DNA from: a virus | Reading direction: 5' to 3' (one strand) | IMG/VR virus record: IMGVR_UViG_3300021197_001495 | Coordinates: 1 to 39,011 of that record | Length of the DNA stretch: 39,011 nt | Shown: one piece after another, positions 1 through 6,483 of the stretch | How positions within the stretch are numbered: the stretch's first letter is position 1 | Layout: each line of letters opens with the position of its first letter | Program-made: the position numbers and the translations under genes | The notes under the pieces: model-generated | Seen by the model: the letters and a program-made list of their open reading frames with translations, nothing else | The model's database searches: none | Told to the model about the DNA's origin: nothing

Positions 1-2
1 TT

Positions 3-1196
3 AAATCCGGTCTTAAGAAGGTAAACGATTACCTAGATAAGATTTCTGTCAAGATCGAAGGCGATATGCTCGAATCTGTTAGTTCAATAAGTTGCAATAA
101 TGACGCGGAACTAGGTGAGATTATAGCGGAAGCTTATACTAAAGTAGGTAAAGATGGTGTGGTACTAATGGAAGAGTCTCCAACTGAAGAGACATACGTC
201 GAGATTGTAGACGGTGTTCAAATCGACTCAGGACTCACATCCCCACATTTTGTTACTGATAAAGATAAACAAGTCTGCGAGCTTGATAATCCGTTAGTGT
301 TAATCGTAGGGTCAGAAATCGCAAGCGTAAGGAAGATACAATCAATATTAGAGCATGTTATAAAAAATAAACGTTCTTTACTTATTGTCGCTCCAGTTGA
401 CCAACAAGTCAAAGCTGCCTTACTTATGAATAAAGTAAAAGGTAATATTAAAGTAAACATTGTTGACTTACCAGGCTTTGGTCCCACAAAAGAAGATACG
501 TGTGAAGATTTAGCATTATTAGTAGGTGCTACTATAATGAATGAAAATCTAGGTGATGATTTAGATCTAATTGATGTTAGTTGCTTAGGTGAGGCTTATA
601 CAGCTGTAACAGACGATAAAACAACAGTACTTACTATAGAGACTCCACAAGAGGCTATGGAGGAGAGAATTGCTAGTATTAAGAAAACTATAGATAAATG
701 GGAGAAAAACCCGTTTATACAAAAGAAACATAGAGAAAGGTTAGCCATGCTATCAGGTAGCGTAGGTATGGTGAAAGTTGGTGCTGATTCTAAGGTAGAG
801 CTTAAAGAAAAGAAAGATAGGATAGAAGATGCTATTTACGCTACTAAAGCCGCTTTGAAAGAAGGTATAGTTCCAGGTGGTGGAGTTGCGCTATTAAACG
901 CATCTCAAAAAATCCCCGCTAAAGCGGTGGGTGAAGAGATACTACTAAAAGCTATTCAAGCTCCTTTCTGGACAATACTAAGCAATGCTGGTATAGATCT
1001 ATTAAAAGGCTATGAAGATCACGAAGGTTATGGTATTGACTGTATAACTGGCGAAAGAGCTACAATGATCTCAGCTGGTATCATAGATCCGGTTTTGGTT
1101 ACAAAATCGGCCCTGAAAAATGCAGTGAGTGTAGTTGCAACTATTATATCTGCAGATTGTGTAATTTCAAACATGAGACACAATGAAGGCAATTAA
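3..1196 (+). CDS. groEL: Chaperonin GroEL, 60 kDa subunit (5' end outside window)
   Basis: ATP-driven folding chamber subunit. The frame is open from position 3, so the gene starts upstream; by eye the visible part begins near residue 119 of E. coli GroEL, with the apical, second intermediate and C-terminal equatorial segments present. Family signatures seen: KVGKDGVV, the apical PGFG, the EKKDRIEDA segment whose Asp (828-830) matches the catalytic Asp398 of E. coli, the GGGVALL segment, and GIIDP carrying the Asp that contacts ATP. The stretch between GGGVALL and GIIDP is several residues shorter than in E. coli, and there is no Gly-Gly-Met tail; the protein ends in RHNEGN. Several residues of the apical substrate/GroES-binding groove differ from E. 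coli (see findings). It overlaps groES by 14 bases, so the two are co-translated. Sure of the family; the missing N-terminus means completeness is unknown. Confidence 0.97.
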   Translation, partial: KSGLKKVNDYLDKISVKIEGDMLESVSSISCNNDAELGEIIAEAYTKVGKDGVVLMEESPTEETYVEIVDGVQIDSGLTSPHFVTDKDKQVCELDNPLVLIVGSEIASVRKIQSILEHVIKNKRSLLIVAPVDQQVKAALLMNKVKGNIKVNIVDLPGFGPTKEDTCEDLALLVGATIMNENLGDDLDLIDVSCLGEAYTAVTDDKTTVLTIETPQEAMEERIASIKKTIDKWEKNPFIQKKHRERLAMLSGSVGMVKVGADSKVELKEKKDRIEDAIYATKAALKEGIVPGGGVALLNASQKIPAKAVGEEILLKAIQAPFWTILSNAGIDLLKGYEDHEGYGIDCITGERATMISAGIIDPVLVTKSALKNAVSVVATIISADCVISNMRHNEGN

Positions 1197-1440
1197 TAGA
1201 TATATAATAGTAGATAGAATAAAGACAGAACCTAAAAAGGTTGCTGGTCTTATAATGACGGATGATACAGATGTAGACAACCGTTATATAAAAGCAAAAA
1301 TAATATCGTGTGGAAATCTTGTAGAAGGTTTAAAAGATGGAGATGTGATATATTACGATAAACATGCTGGACACGACATATCATGGAAAGACACTCTGTA
1401 TAGAGTCATCCGTGATGGCGACGTTGTTTTAGTGTGCTAG
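1183..1440 (+). CDS. groES: Co-chaperonin GroES (Cpn10)
   Basis: Lid of the chaperonin chamber, 85 residues, slightly shorter than the usual 95-100. It starts with the classic strand pattern (RYIIVDRIK), has a mobile loop with AGLIM at residues 21-25 in place of the bacterial GGIVL that docks on GroEL, then a KAKIISCGN strand, a DGDVIYYDKHAG segment matching the GD-V-F-(N/D) region, and a C-terminal strand VIRDGDVVLVC. The start lies inside groEL, 14 bases before its stop, with no Shine-Dalgarno sequence, which suggests translational coupling. The mobile-loop change should be read together with the altered apical groove of the phage GroEL: the pair may be matched to each other. Family assignment is firm; specificity is inferred. 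Confidence 0.93.
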   Translation: MKAINRYIIVDRIKTEPKKVAGLIMTDDTDVDNRYIKAKIISCGNLVEGLKDGDVIYYDKHAGHDISWKDTLYRVIRDGDVVLVC

Positions 1441-1470
1441 TCACTACAACCCGGTGGCGATTTAAACAAA

Positions 1471-1494
1471 TTTATTAATTAAAAAAAAACAAAA
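1471..1494 (+). promoter_or_regulatory. A-rich translation leader without Shine-Dalgarno
   Basis: The 24 bases before the ATG at 1495 are almost entirely A and T, with a run of nine A, and contain no GGAGG-like element. Similar leaders precede the genes at 2043, 3620, 5380, 12555 and 15255. Such leaders are typical of initiation in Bacteroidota and support that host group. Confidence 0.6.
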
Positions 1495-1911
1495 ATGGGA
1501 AGAGTATTTTTTGATACAAGAAAAAACATAGTGGACATTACGGCTGCTACAACAATTTTACCTAGTGATTCTGGTAATGTGTTTATGATCAACCAAGGTG
1601 CTGCTTACGCAATAACACTACCTGCTCCTGCTGACGCACAGAGAGGATGGAATGCTGAGTTTATTGTAGGAACAGTAGCCGCAAACGCACAAACAATTAC
1701 ATGCGTAGGTACAGACTTATTTCACGGTATTGGTTTAGACGGTGAAGATGGAGCTGCTCAAACAGTAACAGAAGGAACTGGTATTGATGTAATTACTATT
1801 ATTTCTGGTGCAACAAAAGGAGATAGAGTAGGAATAACTTGTGATGGTGTAAGTTACTACTTTGTTAGCTTTGCTGCTGATAAAGCGCATATCACAGTTG
1901 CTGCTGAGTAA
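1495..1911 (+). CDS. Putative virion surface (decoration-like) protein
   Basis: 138 residues, no signal peptide or membrane segment. Composition is beta-rich, Gly/Ala/Thr-rich with short hydrophobic strands: an ITLPAPADAQ segment, then AEFIVGT, a TITCVGTDLF strand and a C-terminal YYFVSFAAD segment. This pattern recalls small capsid-decoration or fibre-head proteins in marine phages, a resemblance from memory and not a search. It is the first gene after the chaperonins, has its own A-rich leader, and is followed by a strong hairpin, so it may be expressed as its own high-level unit, fitting an abundant virion protein. The start is chosen because the leader abuts this ATG. Exact role unknown. 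Confidence 0.6.
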   Translation: MGRVFFDTRKNIVDITAATTILPSDSGNVFMINQGAAYAITLPAPADAQRGWNAEFIVGTVAANAQTITCVGTDLFHGIGLDGEDGAAQTVTEGTGIDVITIISGATKGDRVGITCDGVSYYFVSFAADKAHITVAAE

Positions 1912-1930
1912 TTAGCTTAACAAAATATTA

Positions 1931-1960
1931 TGCCACGCTATTCATTCGGGTAGCGTGGTA
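1931..1960 (+). terminator. Stem-loop after the decoration-like gene
   Basis: Perfect 8-base stem CCACGCTA/TAGCGTGG (1933-1940 and 1951-1958) around a 10-base loop; one more A-T and one G-T pair extend it to 10. No clean T-run follows, so it may be a weak terminator or a 3'-end stabilising and processing structure. Confidence 0.55.
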
Positions 1961-2020
1961 CTAATAGATTAACCTAAACCGAAAACCGCAAACCTTAAAC
2001 TTAGAAACGAAAACAAATTA

Positions 2021-2042
2021 TTAATAAAAAAAAAGAAAGATT
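2021..2042 (+). promoter_or_regulatory. A-rich translation leader
   Basis: Nine consecutive A followed by GAAAGATT immediately before the ATG at 2043, with no Shine-Dalgarno sequence. It is the second copy of the leader style seen at 1471-1494 and fixes the start of the downstream gene. Confidence 0.5.
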
Positions 2043-2405
2043 ATGAAAATGATGAAAATTGAAACTGTTGGCTCTGATGTAATTACAGCTAACACTGGTT
2101 TCATTGTAAACGTAGATGTTGACAATTTAGAAATCAACATTGGTGCATCAGGAACAACGACAACTGTAGTGGGTCCTTTTGGAACTATTACATTCACTGT
2201 TGACGGTGCTGATTCAGCTGAAAAACTAGTAAACTGTAAAAAAATAGGTGACTATTTTGCATTATCGGTTCAACAAATTTGTAGTAGAGCTAGCTCTAAA
2301 GTTTTTGAATTGATTCCTTCTATTGCAGATTTTCACTCTGCTACAGGTATTGTACATACTGGTGGCACAGCTAACACTGCACTAGTTACTTGCGCGCTAT
2401 CATAG
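2043..2405 (+). CDS. Putative small virion structural protein
   Basis: 120 residues. The N-terminal 75 residues alternate hydrophobic and polar/Thr-Gly residues (TGFIVNVDV, LEINIGASG, ITFTVDGAD), as in a compact beta-sandwich; the middle has a more helical ALSVQQICSRASSKVFELI segment. No known motif, signal peptide or membrane helix. It stands between two probable late genes and has a strong A-rich leader, suggesting high expression. ATG codons occur at residues 1, 3 and 4; the first is taken because it directly follows the leader. I do not recognise the family; a virion component is inferred from context only. Confidence 0.6.
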   Translation: MKMMKIETVGSDVITANTGFIVNVDVDNLEINIGASGTTTTVVGPFGTITFTVDGADSAEKLVNCKKIGDYFALSVQQICSRASSKVFELIPSIADFHSATGIVHTGGTANTALVTCALS

Positions 2406-2408
2406 TAA

Positions 2409-2849
2409 GTGAGACTAACCGCGCAGGATCTGCGTGAATTAAATATCCTTAAGTATTACAGGCTCACTAGAAAGTGGGTCTGTAAAACTTACGGGTTAAA
2501 AGATGCAGATTTAGAATTATTAATTTATTTAGATTGTAAAGGAAGATTTACACGAAACGATTTTATCAACGGAGTTTACACATACTCGTGGGATAAAAAC
2601 AGATGGGAGAGATTAAAACGCCAAGGTTGGATCGAAACCTGGAGACACAGGAATAGAACGACGATTAAATACTCAGTATTTAAAACCTCATGGAAATGCT
2701 CTCAAATGATTAGTAGGATATATAGAATCCTATTAGGTGAGGAAGACTTACCCACTTCAGAGAGAAGTGTATTTTATAAGAATAAATCATATACAGATAA
2801 AGTTTACAATAAAGCTATAGACGATATGATAAAAGATAAAGACAGGTAA
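2409..2849 (+). CDS. Winged helix-turn-helix (MarR-like) protein
   Basis: 146 residues, basic. Residues about 28-105 follow the layout of a winged helix domain: helix (DADLELLIYLD), GRFTRNDF as the entry to the second helix, a recognition-helix-like DKNRWERLKRQGWI, then a basic wing (RHRNRTTIKYSV) and a trailing helix (SQMISRIYRILLG). This matches the MarR-type arrangement in order and spacing, judged by eye. The C-terminal 30 residues are charged and probably flexible. It begins with GTG three bases after the stop codons of the gene upstream and lacks the A-rich leader seen elsewhere, suggesting weaker, coupled expression. A DNA-binding late-gene regulator is plausible, but a structural or packaging DNA-binding role cannot be excluded. 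Confidence 0.65.
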   Translation: MRLTAQDLRELNILKYYRLTRKWVCKTYGLKDADLELLIYLDCKGRFTRNDFINGVYTYSWDKNRWERLKRQGWIETWRHRNRTTIKYSVFKTSWKCSQMISRIYRILLGEEDLPTSERSVFYKNKSYTDKVYNKAIDDMIKDKDR

Positions 2850-2850
2850 T

Positions 2851-3231
2851 ATGCCAGAATTTGAAAAAAGCACAGGATACAAAATGAAAGGGTCTACTTT
2901 TTATGGTCATGGTAAATCATCGCCAGCAAAAGTTAGTGATGACAAGGTAGTTGAAGCACAAGCGAACCTTGATAAAATTCAAGATGGTTGGAATGAACCA
3001 GGATGGAGTAAAGCAGCTAAAAAGGTTTTTAGTCCTATGGGTGCCGGAAGCATTGGCGGTGGTGGTGATGGTAATGGCGGTGGTGGTGGTGGAGGTGGTG
3101 GAAAAGGTAAAGAAAAATCTACCAAAGTTAAAACAGATCATGTAATTAACGAAGCACCAGAGGGTACTACTTCAACCGAAAGCTCCTCGCATGCTCCTGA
3201 TTCCGAATGGAAGAGTTATTATCCAGAATAA
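2851..3231 (+). CDS. Small Gly-rich protein with YKMKG...KSSPAK motif
   Basis: 126 residues. Residues 10-27 hold YKMKG, a short spacer with G-x-G, then KSSPAK; the same motif opens the protein encoded at 3620. Residues 69-84 are almost all glycine (16 residues, 14 of them Gly) followed by a Lys-rich stretch, and the C-terminus is Ser/Thr/Glu-rich, so most of the chain is probably disordered. No enzyme motif. Its stop codon overlaps the start of the metallopeptidase-like gene by one base (TAATG), so the two are coupled. I do not recognise a function; the shared motif suggests both small proteins bind or are processed by the same partner. Confidence 0.65.
   Translation: MPEFEKSTGYKMKGSTFYGHGKSSPAKVSDDKVVEAQANLDKIQDGWNEPGWSKAAKKVFSPMGAGSIGGGGDGNGGGGGGGGGKGKEKSTKVKTDHVINEAPEGTTSTESSSHAPDSEWKSYYPE
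3055..3102 (+). repeat. Poly-glycine codon repeat
   Basis: Sixteen codons, fourteen of them GGN, encode the glycine tract. Both GGT and GGC/GGA are used and the tract is broken by GAT and AAT, so it is a low-complexity tract, potentially prone to length variation by slippage. Confidence 0.8.
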
Positions 3232-3596
3232 TGTTTAAATTACCAAATCAAAATCACAAAAAAGTAGCTAAAGGACGTTTCTCGCATTCTACTGAGGAAG
3301 CGTGTCCTGGCACACCTTTATACAGAAAAAAACTAGGCGAAGGTATTCAGGCCGAAGCTAACAATGATGGTACTATATTTATAGCCGAATCAGTAGAACC
3401 TGGAAGCGCAGAAGAAAGACAAATTTTGACTCATGAAGTAAAGCATTTAACTGATATGAAAATTGGTAAAATGAAATATGACGACAATTGGATAAAATAT
3501 AACGGGATGGAATATCCGCGAGCAGAAGGCAAAATATTATACGAGGGTGAATGGATAGACGAAGGAAGTAAAGAATTCCCTTGGGAAAAACATTAA
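3231..3596 (+). CDS. Small HEVKH metallopeptidase-like protein
   Basis: 121 residues. HEVKH at residues 68-72 matches the zinc-peptidase HExxH signature and sits in a helix-like context (RQILTHEVKHLTDMKIG). The N-terminus has a conserved-looking FKLPNQN and an EACPGTPLYRKKL segment; the C-terminus ends FPWEKH. The third zinc ligand is not obvious; acidic residues downstream of the helix are candidates. A longer in-frame start exists at 3207, but the ATG at 3231 overlaps the upstream stop as TAATG, a junction used four times in this cluster, so it is preferred. It lies between two KSSPAK-motif proteins and close to the holin, so roles in virion protein maturation or in wall lysis are both possible. 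Enzymatic activity is inferred from the motif only. Confidence 0.65.
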   Translation: MFKLPNQNHKKVAKGRFSHSTEEACPGTPLYRKKLGEGIQAEANNDGTIFIAESVEPGSAEERQILTHEVKHLTDMKIGKMKYDDNWIKYNGMEYPRAEGKILYEGEWIDEGSKEFPWEKH

Positions 3597-3610
3597 ACAA
3601 ACAAACAAAC
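3595..3610 (+). repeat. AAAC tetranucleotide repeat in a translation leader
   Basis: Four exact AAAC units start within the stop codon of the metallopeptidase-like gene and lead into an A-rich stretch before the ATG at 3620. Slippage here could alter leader length; it also supports 3620 over the in-frame ATG at 3581. Confidence 0.7.
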
Positions 3611-3619
3611 AAAAATAAA

Positions 3620-3940
3620 ATGGCATATAAAATGAAAGGCTTTGGTGGATTCAAAAGTTCTCCAGCTAAACAAGAAGGACCAGTAGATAAAAATCAGCTT
3701 AAAGTACAACCAGGTGAAAATATGGATCAAAGTAGTGTATACAATCCAAAAGAAGACAAAACTGAGAGCAAAAGGTTTGTTAGGAATGAAAGAATTAATG
3801 ACTTAGAAGATAGAGCTGAATTTGCAAGATCAGATGCTGAATCTGCTGAAGGCGAAGAAAAGAAGAAATACTTAGCTATTGCTAAAAAACTTCAACAAGA
3901 AGCTGATATTCTTAGAAACAGAAAACCAAATAAAAAATAA
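3620..3940 (+). CDS. Small coiled-coil protein with YKMKG...KSSPAK motif
   Basis: 106 residues. Residues 3-17 carry YKMKG, a Gly/Phe spacer and KSSPAK, closely matching residues 10-27 of the protein encoded at 2851. The rest is highly charged; residues about 50-100 form a Glu/Lys/Ala-rich helix (DLEDRAEFARSDAESAEGEE onwards) likely to be a coiled coil. An upstream in-frame ATG at 3581 would add 13 residues read out of the AAAC repeat, so the start after the A-rich leader is chosen. It is followed directly by the holin gene (stop TAA, then ATG). No function recognised; small virion or assembly-associated protein is a guess. Confidence 0.7.
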   Translation: MAYKMKGFGGFKSSPAKQEGPVDKNQLKVQPGENMDQSSVYNPKEDKTESKRFVRNERINDLEDRAEFARSDAESAEGEEKKKYLAIAKKLQQEADILRNRKPNKK

Positions 3941-4333
3941 ATGAGTATTCTAACTAAAATACTTTCTGGCGGTGCTGCGGATTTAGTAAAAAGCATAGGT
4001 GGTGTTGTAGACAACTTACACACGTCTAAAGAAGAAAAGCTTGCTGCTGAGCTTAAAATCAAGGAAATGATTATGAGCTATGAGGCAGAGATGCAAAAGC
4101 AAGTAACTGAGCGTTGGAAGATGGATATGCAGTCTGACTCTTGGTTAAGTAAAAACATAAGACCATTAGTTCTGATATTTCTAGTAGTATCTACAGTGTT
4201 GTTAGTTTTTATCGATGCTGGTGTTATTGCTTTTGAAGTTAAGGCTTCTTGGGTAGACTTATTGCAATTAGTATTAATAACCGTGATCGGTGCTTACTTT
4301 GGTGGACGATCATTAGAAAAAGTAAAAAAATAA
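3941..4333 (+). CDS. Holin (GTA/3TM holin family-like)
   Basis: 130 residues. An amphipathic, charged N-terminal half (helical, residues 29-66) is followed by DSWLSKNIRP, a signature of the GTA-type 3TM holin family (Pfam PF11351 as I know it), then a hydrophobic helix at about 75-95 (LVLIFLVVSTVLLVFIDAG) and a second at about 104-121 ending in AYFGGRSLEK. The protein would sit in the inner membrane and time lysis by forming lesions. Two membrane helices are clear; the third of the family name would be the amphipathic N-terminal part. No endolysin of a familiar class lies next to it; the HEVKH protein one gene upstream is the only candidate wall-acting enzyme nearby. Confidence 0.85.
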   Translation: MSILTKILSGGAADLVKSIGGVVDNLHTSKEEKLAAELKIKEMIMSYEAEMQKQVTERWKMDMQSDSWLSKNIRPLVLIFLVVSTVLLVFIDAGVIAFEVKASWVDLLQLVLITVIGAYFGGRSLEKVKK

Positions 4334-4336
4334 ATT

Positions 4337-4990
4337 ATGGGACAAAATTCAACAGGTACAGCTTATAACTTTGGTCAACTAGGTAGTGCTTACACGGACT
4401 TAGAAAAACTAATCGTACCACCTCAAGGAATGGTTATAGTAGCTATAACGTTTTTAGCGGAGAGCACACCAACAGTATTAACACCAGAAAAACTAGATGA
4501 TAAGGGTCCTGGTTATGTTTCAATTAGTGGAACTGCTACGGACGTTGTTGGTACAGCTGACGACTACATGAACTTTCACGGTTTAACAAGCTCAGCTTGC
4601 ACCGGTTCTAATTCAGGTAACGATGTTACAATAAGTGCACTTAACACAAAAATTCAGTTAGGACAATATGTCTTAATAGTAAATGACGCAGATCATGAAG
4701 GCGCTGGTATAACTATTGATTCAGAGACGCCAACACCAATATATTCTGGGCCAAATCAACAGGGTGTTTATGTAACAGCATATGACAAAGTAAACACGCC
4801 AACAGTGGTAACTTTATCAGAACCTACAACCCCAACATCTTCTCAATCATTAATATTTTTAGGACCTCAACAAGGTGCGGGTGGGATAACGGCTGCTGCT
4901 GCGGTATATCCAGCTGGTCTTACAATATATGGTAGATGGACGGAATTCCAAAATAGTGCTCATGGAGTAATCTGTTATTTCGGATACTAA
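4337..4990 (+). CDS. Putative virion structural protein
   Basis: 217 residues, acidic to neutral, rich in Thr/Ser/Gly/Pro, without signal peptide or membrane helix. Short hydrophobic strands such as GMVIVAITFLA, GQYVLIVND and GVYVTAYD point to a beta-sandwich. The C-terminus (LTIYGRWTEFQ, then a short hydrophobic end VICYFGY) resembles the closing strand of small phage surface proteins, from memory. It directly follows the holin and overlaps the next gene by one base (TAATG). An abundant head or fibre protein is the likeliest reading, by composition and context only. Confidence 0.6.
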   Translation: MGQNSTGTAYNFGQLGSAYTDLEKLIVPPQGMVIVAITFLAESTPTVLTPEKLDDKGPGYVSISGTATDVVGTADDYMNFHGLTSSACTGSNSGNDVTISALNTKIQLGQYVLIVNDADHEGAGITIDSETPTPIYSGPNQQGVYVTAYDKVNTPTVVTLSEPTTPTSSQSLIFLGPQQGAGGITAAAAVYPAGLTIYGRWTEFQNSAHGVICYFGY

Positions 4991-5346
4991 TGGCATTAGG
5001 TAACGCAAACACATCAGCTCAAGCTAGAGGTAAAAACAAACCCGTTGCAGTAAAAAGACGTAAAGAAGTTGTTCGAGCTAAAGACTATCAATCTTTTGAA
5101 ATCGTAAAAGATAGCTTTGCAGGAGTTCGATACGCTTGTGAGAGCTCGGCCAGTGTCAATACAACTGTTTATCACAATGGCTCGTCAGCTGCACCAGGAA
5201 AAACTGATTTAATATATACTAGAGCTAGGAAAAATGAAAAATTTTTATTAGAAGATGGTTTTTACAAAGCAAGTATTGGTGGTGCAAATAACTACTTGAC
5301 TATAGTGGGAGGAAGCGGACAAGGTAAAGTTGGTACGTGTAGATAA
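4990..5346 (+). CDS. Hypothetical protein, probable virion component
   Basis: 118 residues. A basic, probably flexible N-terminus (residues 1-30, including VAVKRRKEVVRAK) precedes a compact beta-rich part with YACESSASVNTTVYHNG and TIVGGSGQG. Its start overlaps the stop of the gene upstream by one base, so translation is probably coupled, and the ratio of the two products may be fixed. No motif recognised. It could be a partner of the 217-residue protein encoded just before it. Confidence 0.6.
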   Translation: MALGNANTSAQARGKNKPVAVKRRKEVVRAKDYQSFEIVKDSFAGVRYACESSASVNTTVYHNGSSAAPGKTDLIYTRARKNEKFLLEDGFYKASIGGANNYLTIVGGSGQGKVGTCR

Positions 5347-5379
5347 AAATAAAATAAATTAACTTAAATTAAATAAAAA

Positions 5380-5691
5380 ATGGCAACAACAAAAACAAAA
5401 GGTACAAGTAAAAAAATCAAAGAACTTAAGGGTGTTAAACCTGAAAATATTTCTGAAGCAGAATTAACAGGTTTACAAACAACAATTAGAACTATGGATA
5501 GATTAACATCTGATGTAGGTAGACTTGAGTTACAAAAACAAACTATTTTAGCTTCTGTGCAAGAAGTACAAGCGCAAATACAAGGTCTAAGAGAGAACTT
5601 TATGAAAACATATGGTACTGATAATGTTAACATTCAGACAGGTGAGCTAGCTTACCCTAATAAAGAAGAAAATGTCGAAGCTAATTCGTAA
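5380..5691 (+). CDS. Small coiled-coil protein
   Basis: 103 residues with a typical A-rich leader before the ATG. A Lys-rich start is followed by a long helix, residues about 28-75, with heptad-like spacing of Leu, Ile and Val (LTGLQTTIRTMDRL, then LELQKQTILASVQEVQAQI), consistent with a coiled coil. The end is acidic. Its last 20 bases overlap the next gene in another frame. No family recognised; coiled-coil proteins in this position may be assembly factors or chaperones, but that is not shown here. Confidence 0.65.
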   Translation: MATTKTKGTSKKIKELKGVKPENISEAELTGLQTTIRTMDRLTSDVGRLELQKQTILASVQEVQAQIQGLRENFMKTYGTDNVNIQTGELAYPNKEENVEANS

Positions 5692-5893
5692 GATAAGTAT
5701 CGGTAAAGATTATAAGAATGACGCTATGCACTATGCCGTGGGGCAAGAAGTGTATGGTGGTCATACTATCTGCGATATTATAGAGGAAGATGACAAGTTC
5801 TCTGTCTATATTAAAAAAAATAAAGACGTATTACCTTGGAAGGACTTTAACAAGAATATGGCTGTATCTGTAGAATACAATCTACAATACTAA
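5672..5893 (+). CDS. Small conserved-looking hypothetical protein
   Basis: 73 residues, beginning inside the previous gene (20-base overlap) and ending in a one-base TAATG overlap with the next, so it is embedded in a tightly coupled cassette. The chain alternates strands and turns: a basic start, MHYAVGQEVYGGHTICDI, a VYIKKN strand and a C-terminal MAVSVEYNLQY. It looks like a small beta-barrel or SH3-like fold, which is a guess. It could cooperate with the tandem GroES-like protein encoded directly downstream. Confidence 0.6.
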   Translation: MSKLIRKISIGKDYKNDAMHYAVGQEVYGGHTICDIIEEDDKFSVYIKKNKDVLPWKDFNKNMAVSVEYNLQY

Positions 5894-6483
5894 TGAAGAG
5901 CGTTTACAACTTTGTTGTAAAGCCAAAAGGAGAAAGATATAACAATACTAAAAAGCTAGACGGTGGAGAGCTAATCCTTAACACCGATATCTACCAACAT
6001 AAGTACGTTAATAGAGAAGCTATTGTAATATCAACACCTATCATTGGTGATACAGATATAAAACCAGGTGACACGGTTATAGTACACCACAATGTTTTTA
6101 GAAGATGGAATGACGTTAAGGGCGTGGAAAGAAACAGTAAAGCCTATTTCAATGAAGACACTTACCTTATAAACCACGAGCAAATATTTTTATACAAACA
6201 AGAGGACAAGTGGATAGCTCCAAAAGGATATTGCTTCATAATGCCTTTAAAAGCTACAGATCAATTTAACATTGAATCTGAAAAACCTTTGCAAGGTATT
6301 GTTAAATATTCTGACGGTACGGTTAAGGTTGACGAACTAATTGGTTTTAGACCAAGTAGTGAATATGAGTTTATCGTTGATGGCGAGAGACTATTTCGAG
6401 TTTTATCTAATTTTATTACAATCAAATATGAACATCAAGGAAACGAAGAAACGTATAATCCAAGCTGGGCACAAAGCAGTTGA
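5893..6483 (+). CDS. Tandem GroES-like protein (two Cpn10-type barrels)
   Basis: 196 residues. Residues 1-103 follow the GroES plan: an opening strand FVVKPKGERY, a loop with DGGELIL at 23-29 resembling the GroEL-docking GGIVL of GroES, an EAIVIS strand, KPGDTVIVHH matching the VGD-V-F segment, and a closing strand EQIFLYK at 96-102. Residues 107-180 repeat the plan more loosely: KGYCFIMPL, then QGIVKY, then DELIGFRPSSEYEFIVDGER and a closing NFITIKYE. I infer two fused Cpn10-type domains, which would be a second co-chaperonin alongside the separate groES, or a T4 gp31-like capsid-specific lid. The alternative is a duplicated barrel with an unrelated virion role. It sits directly before the terminase genes and has a one-base overlap with the gene upstream. 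Confidence 0.6.
   Translation: MKSVYNFVVKPKGERYNNTKKLDGGELILNTDIYQHKYVNREAIVISTPIIGDTDIKPGDTVIVHHNVFRRWNDVKGVERNSKAYFNEDTYLINHEQIFLYKQEDKWIAPKGYCFIMPLKATDQFNIESEKPLQGIVKYSDGTVKVDELIGFRPSSEYEFIVDGERLFRVLSNFITIKYEHQGNEETYNPSWAQSS

Noticed and set aside
3581-3619. Upstream in-frame start that would extend the coiled-coil KSSPAK protein by 13 residues
   Set aside because: The extension is read from the end of the metallopeptidase-like gene and the AAAC repeat, and the A-rich leader lies directly before the ATG at 3620.
6341-6427. Longer start for the small-terminase-position gene
   Set aside because: The extra residues come entirely from another frame of the tandem GroES-like gene and lack any coherent character.
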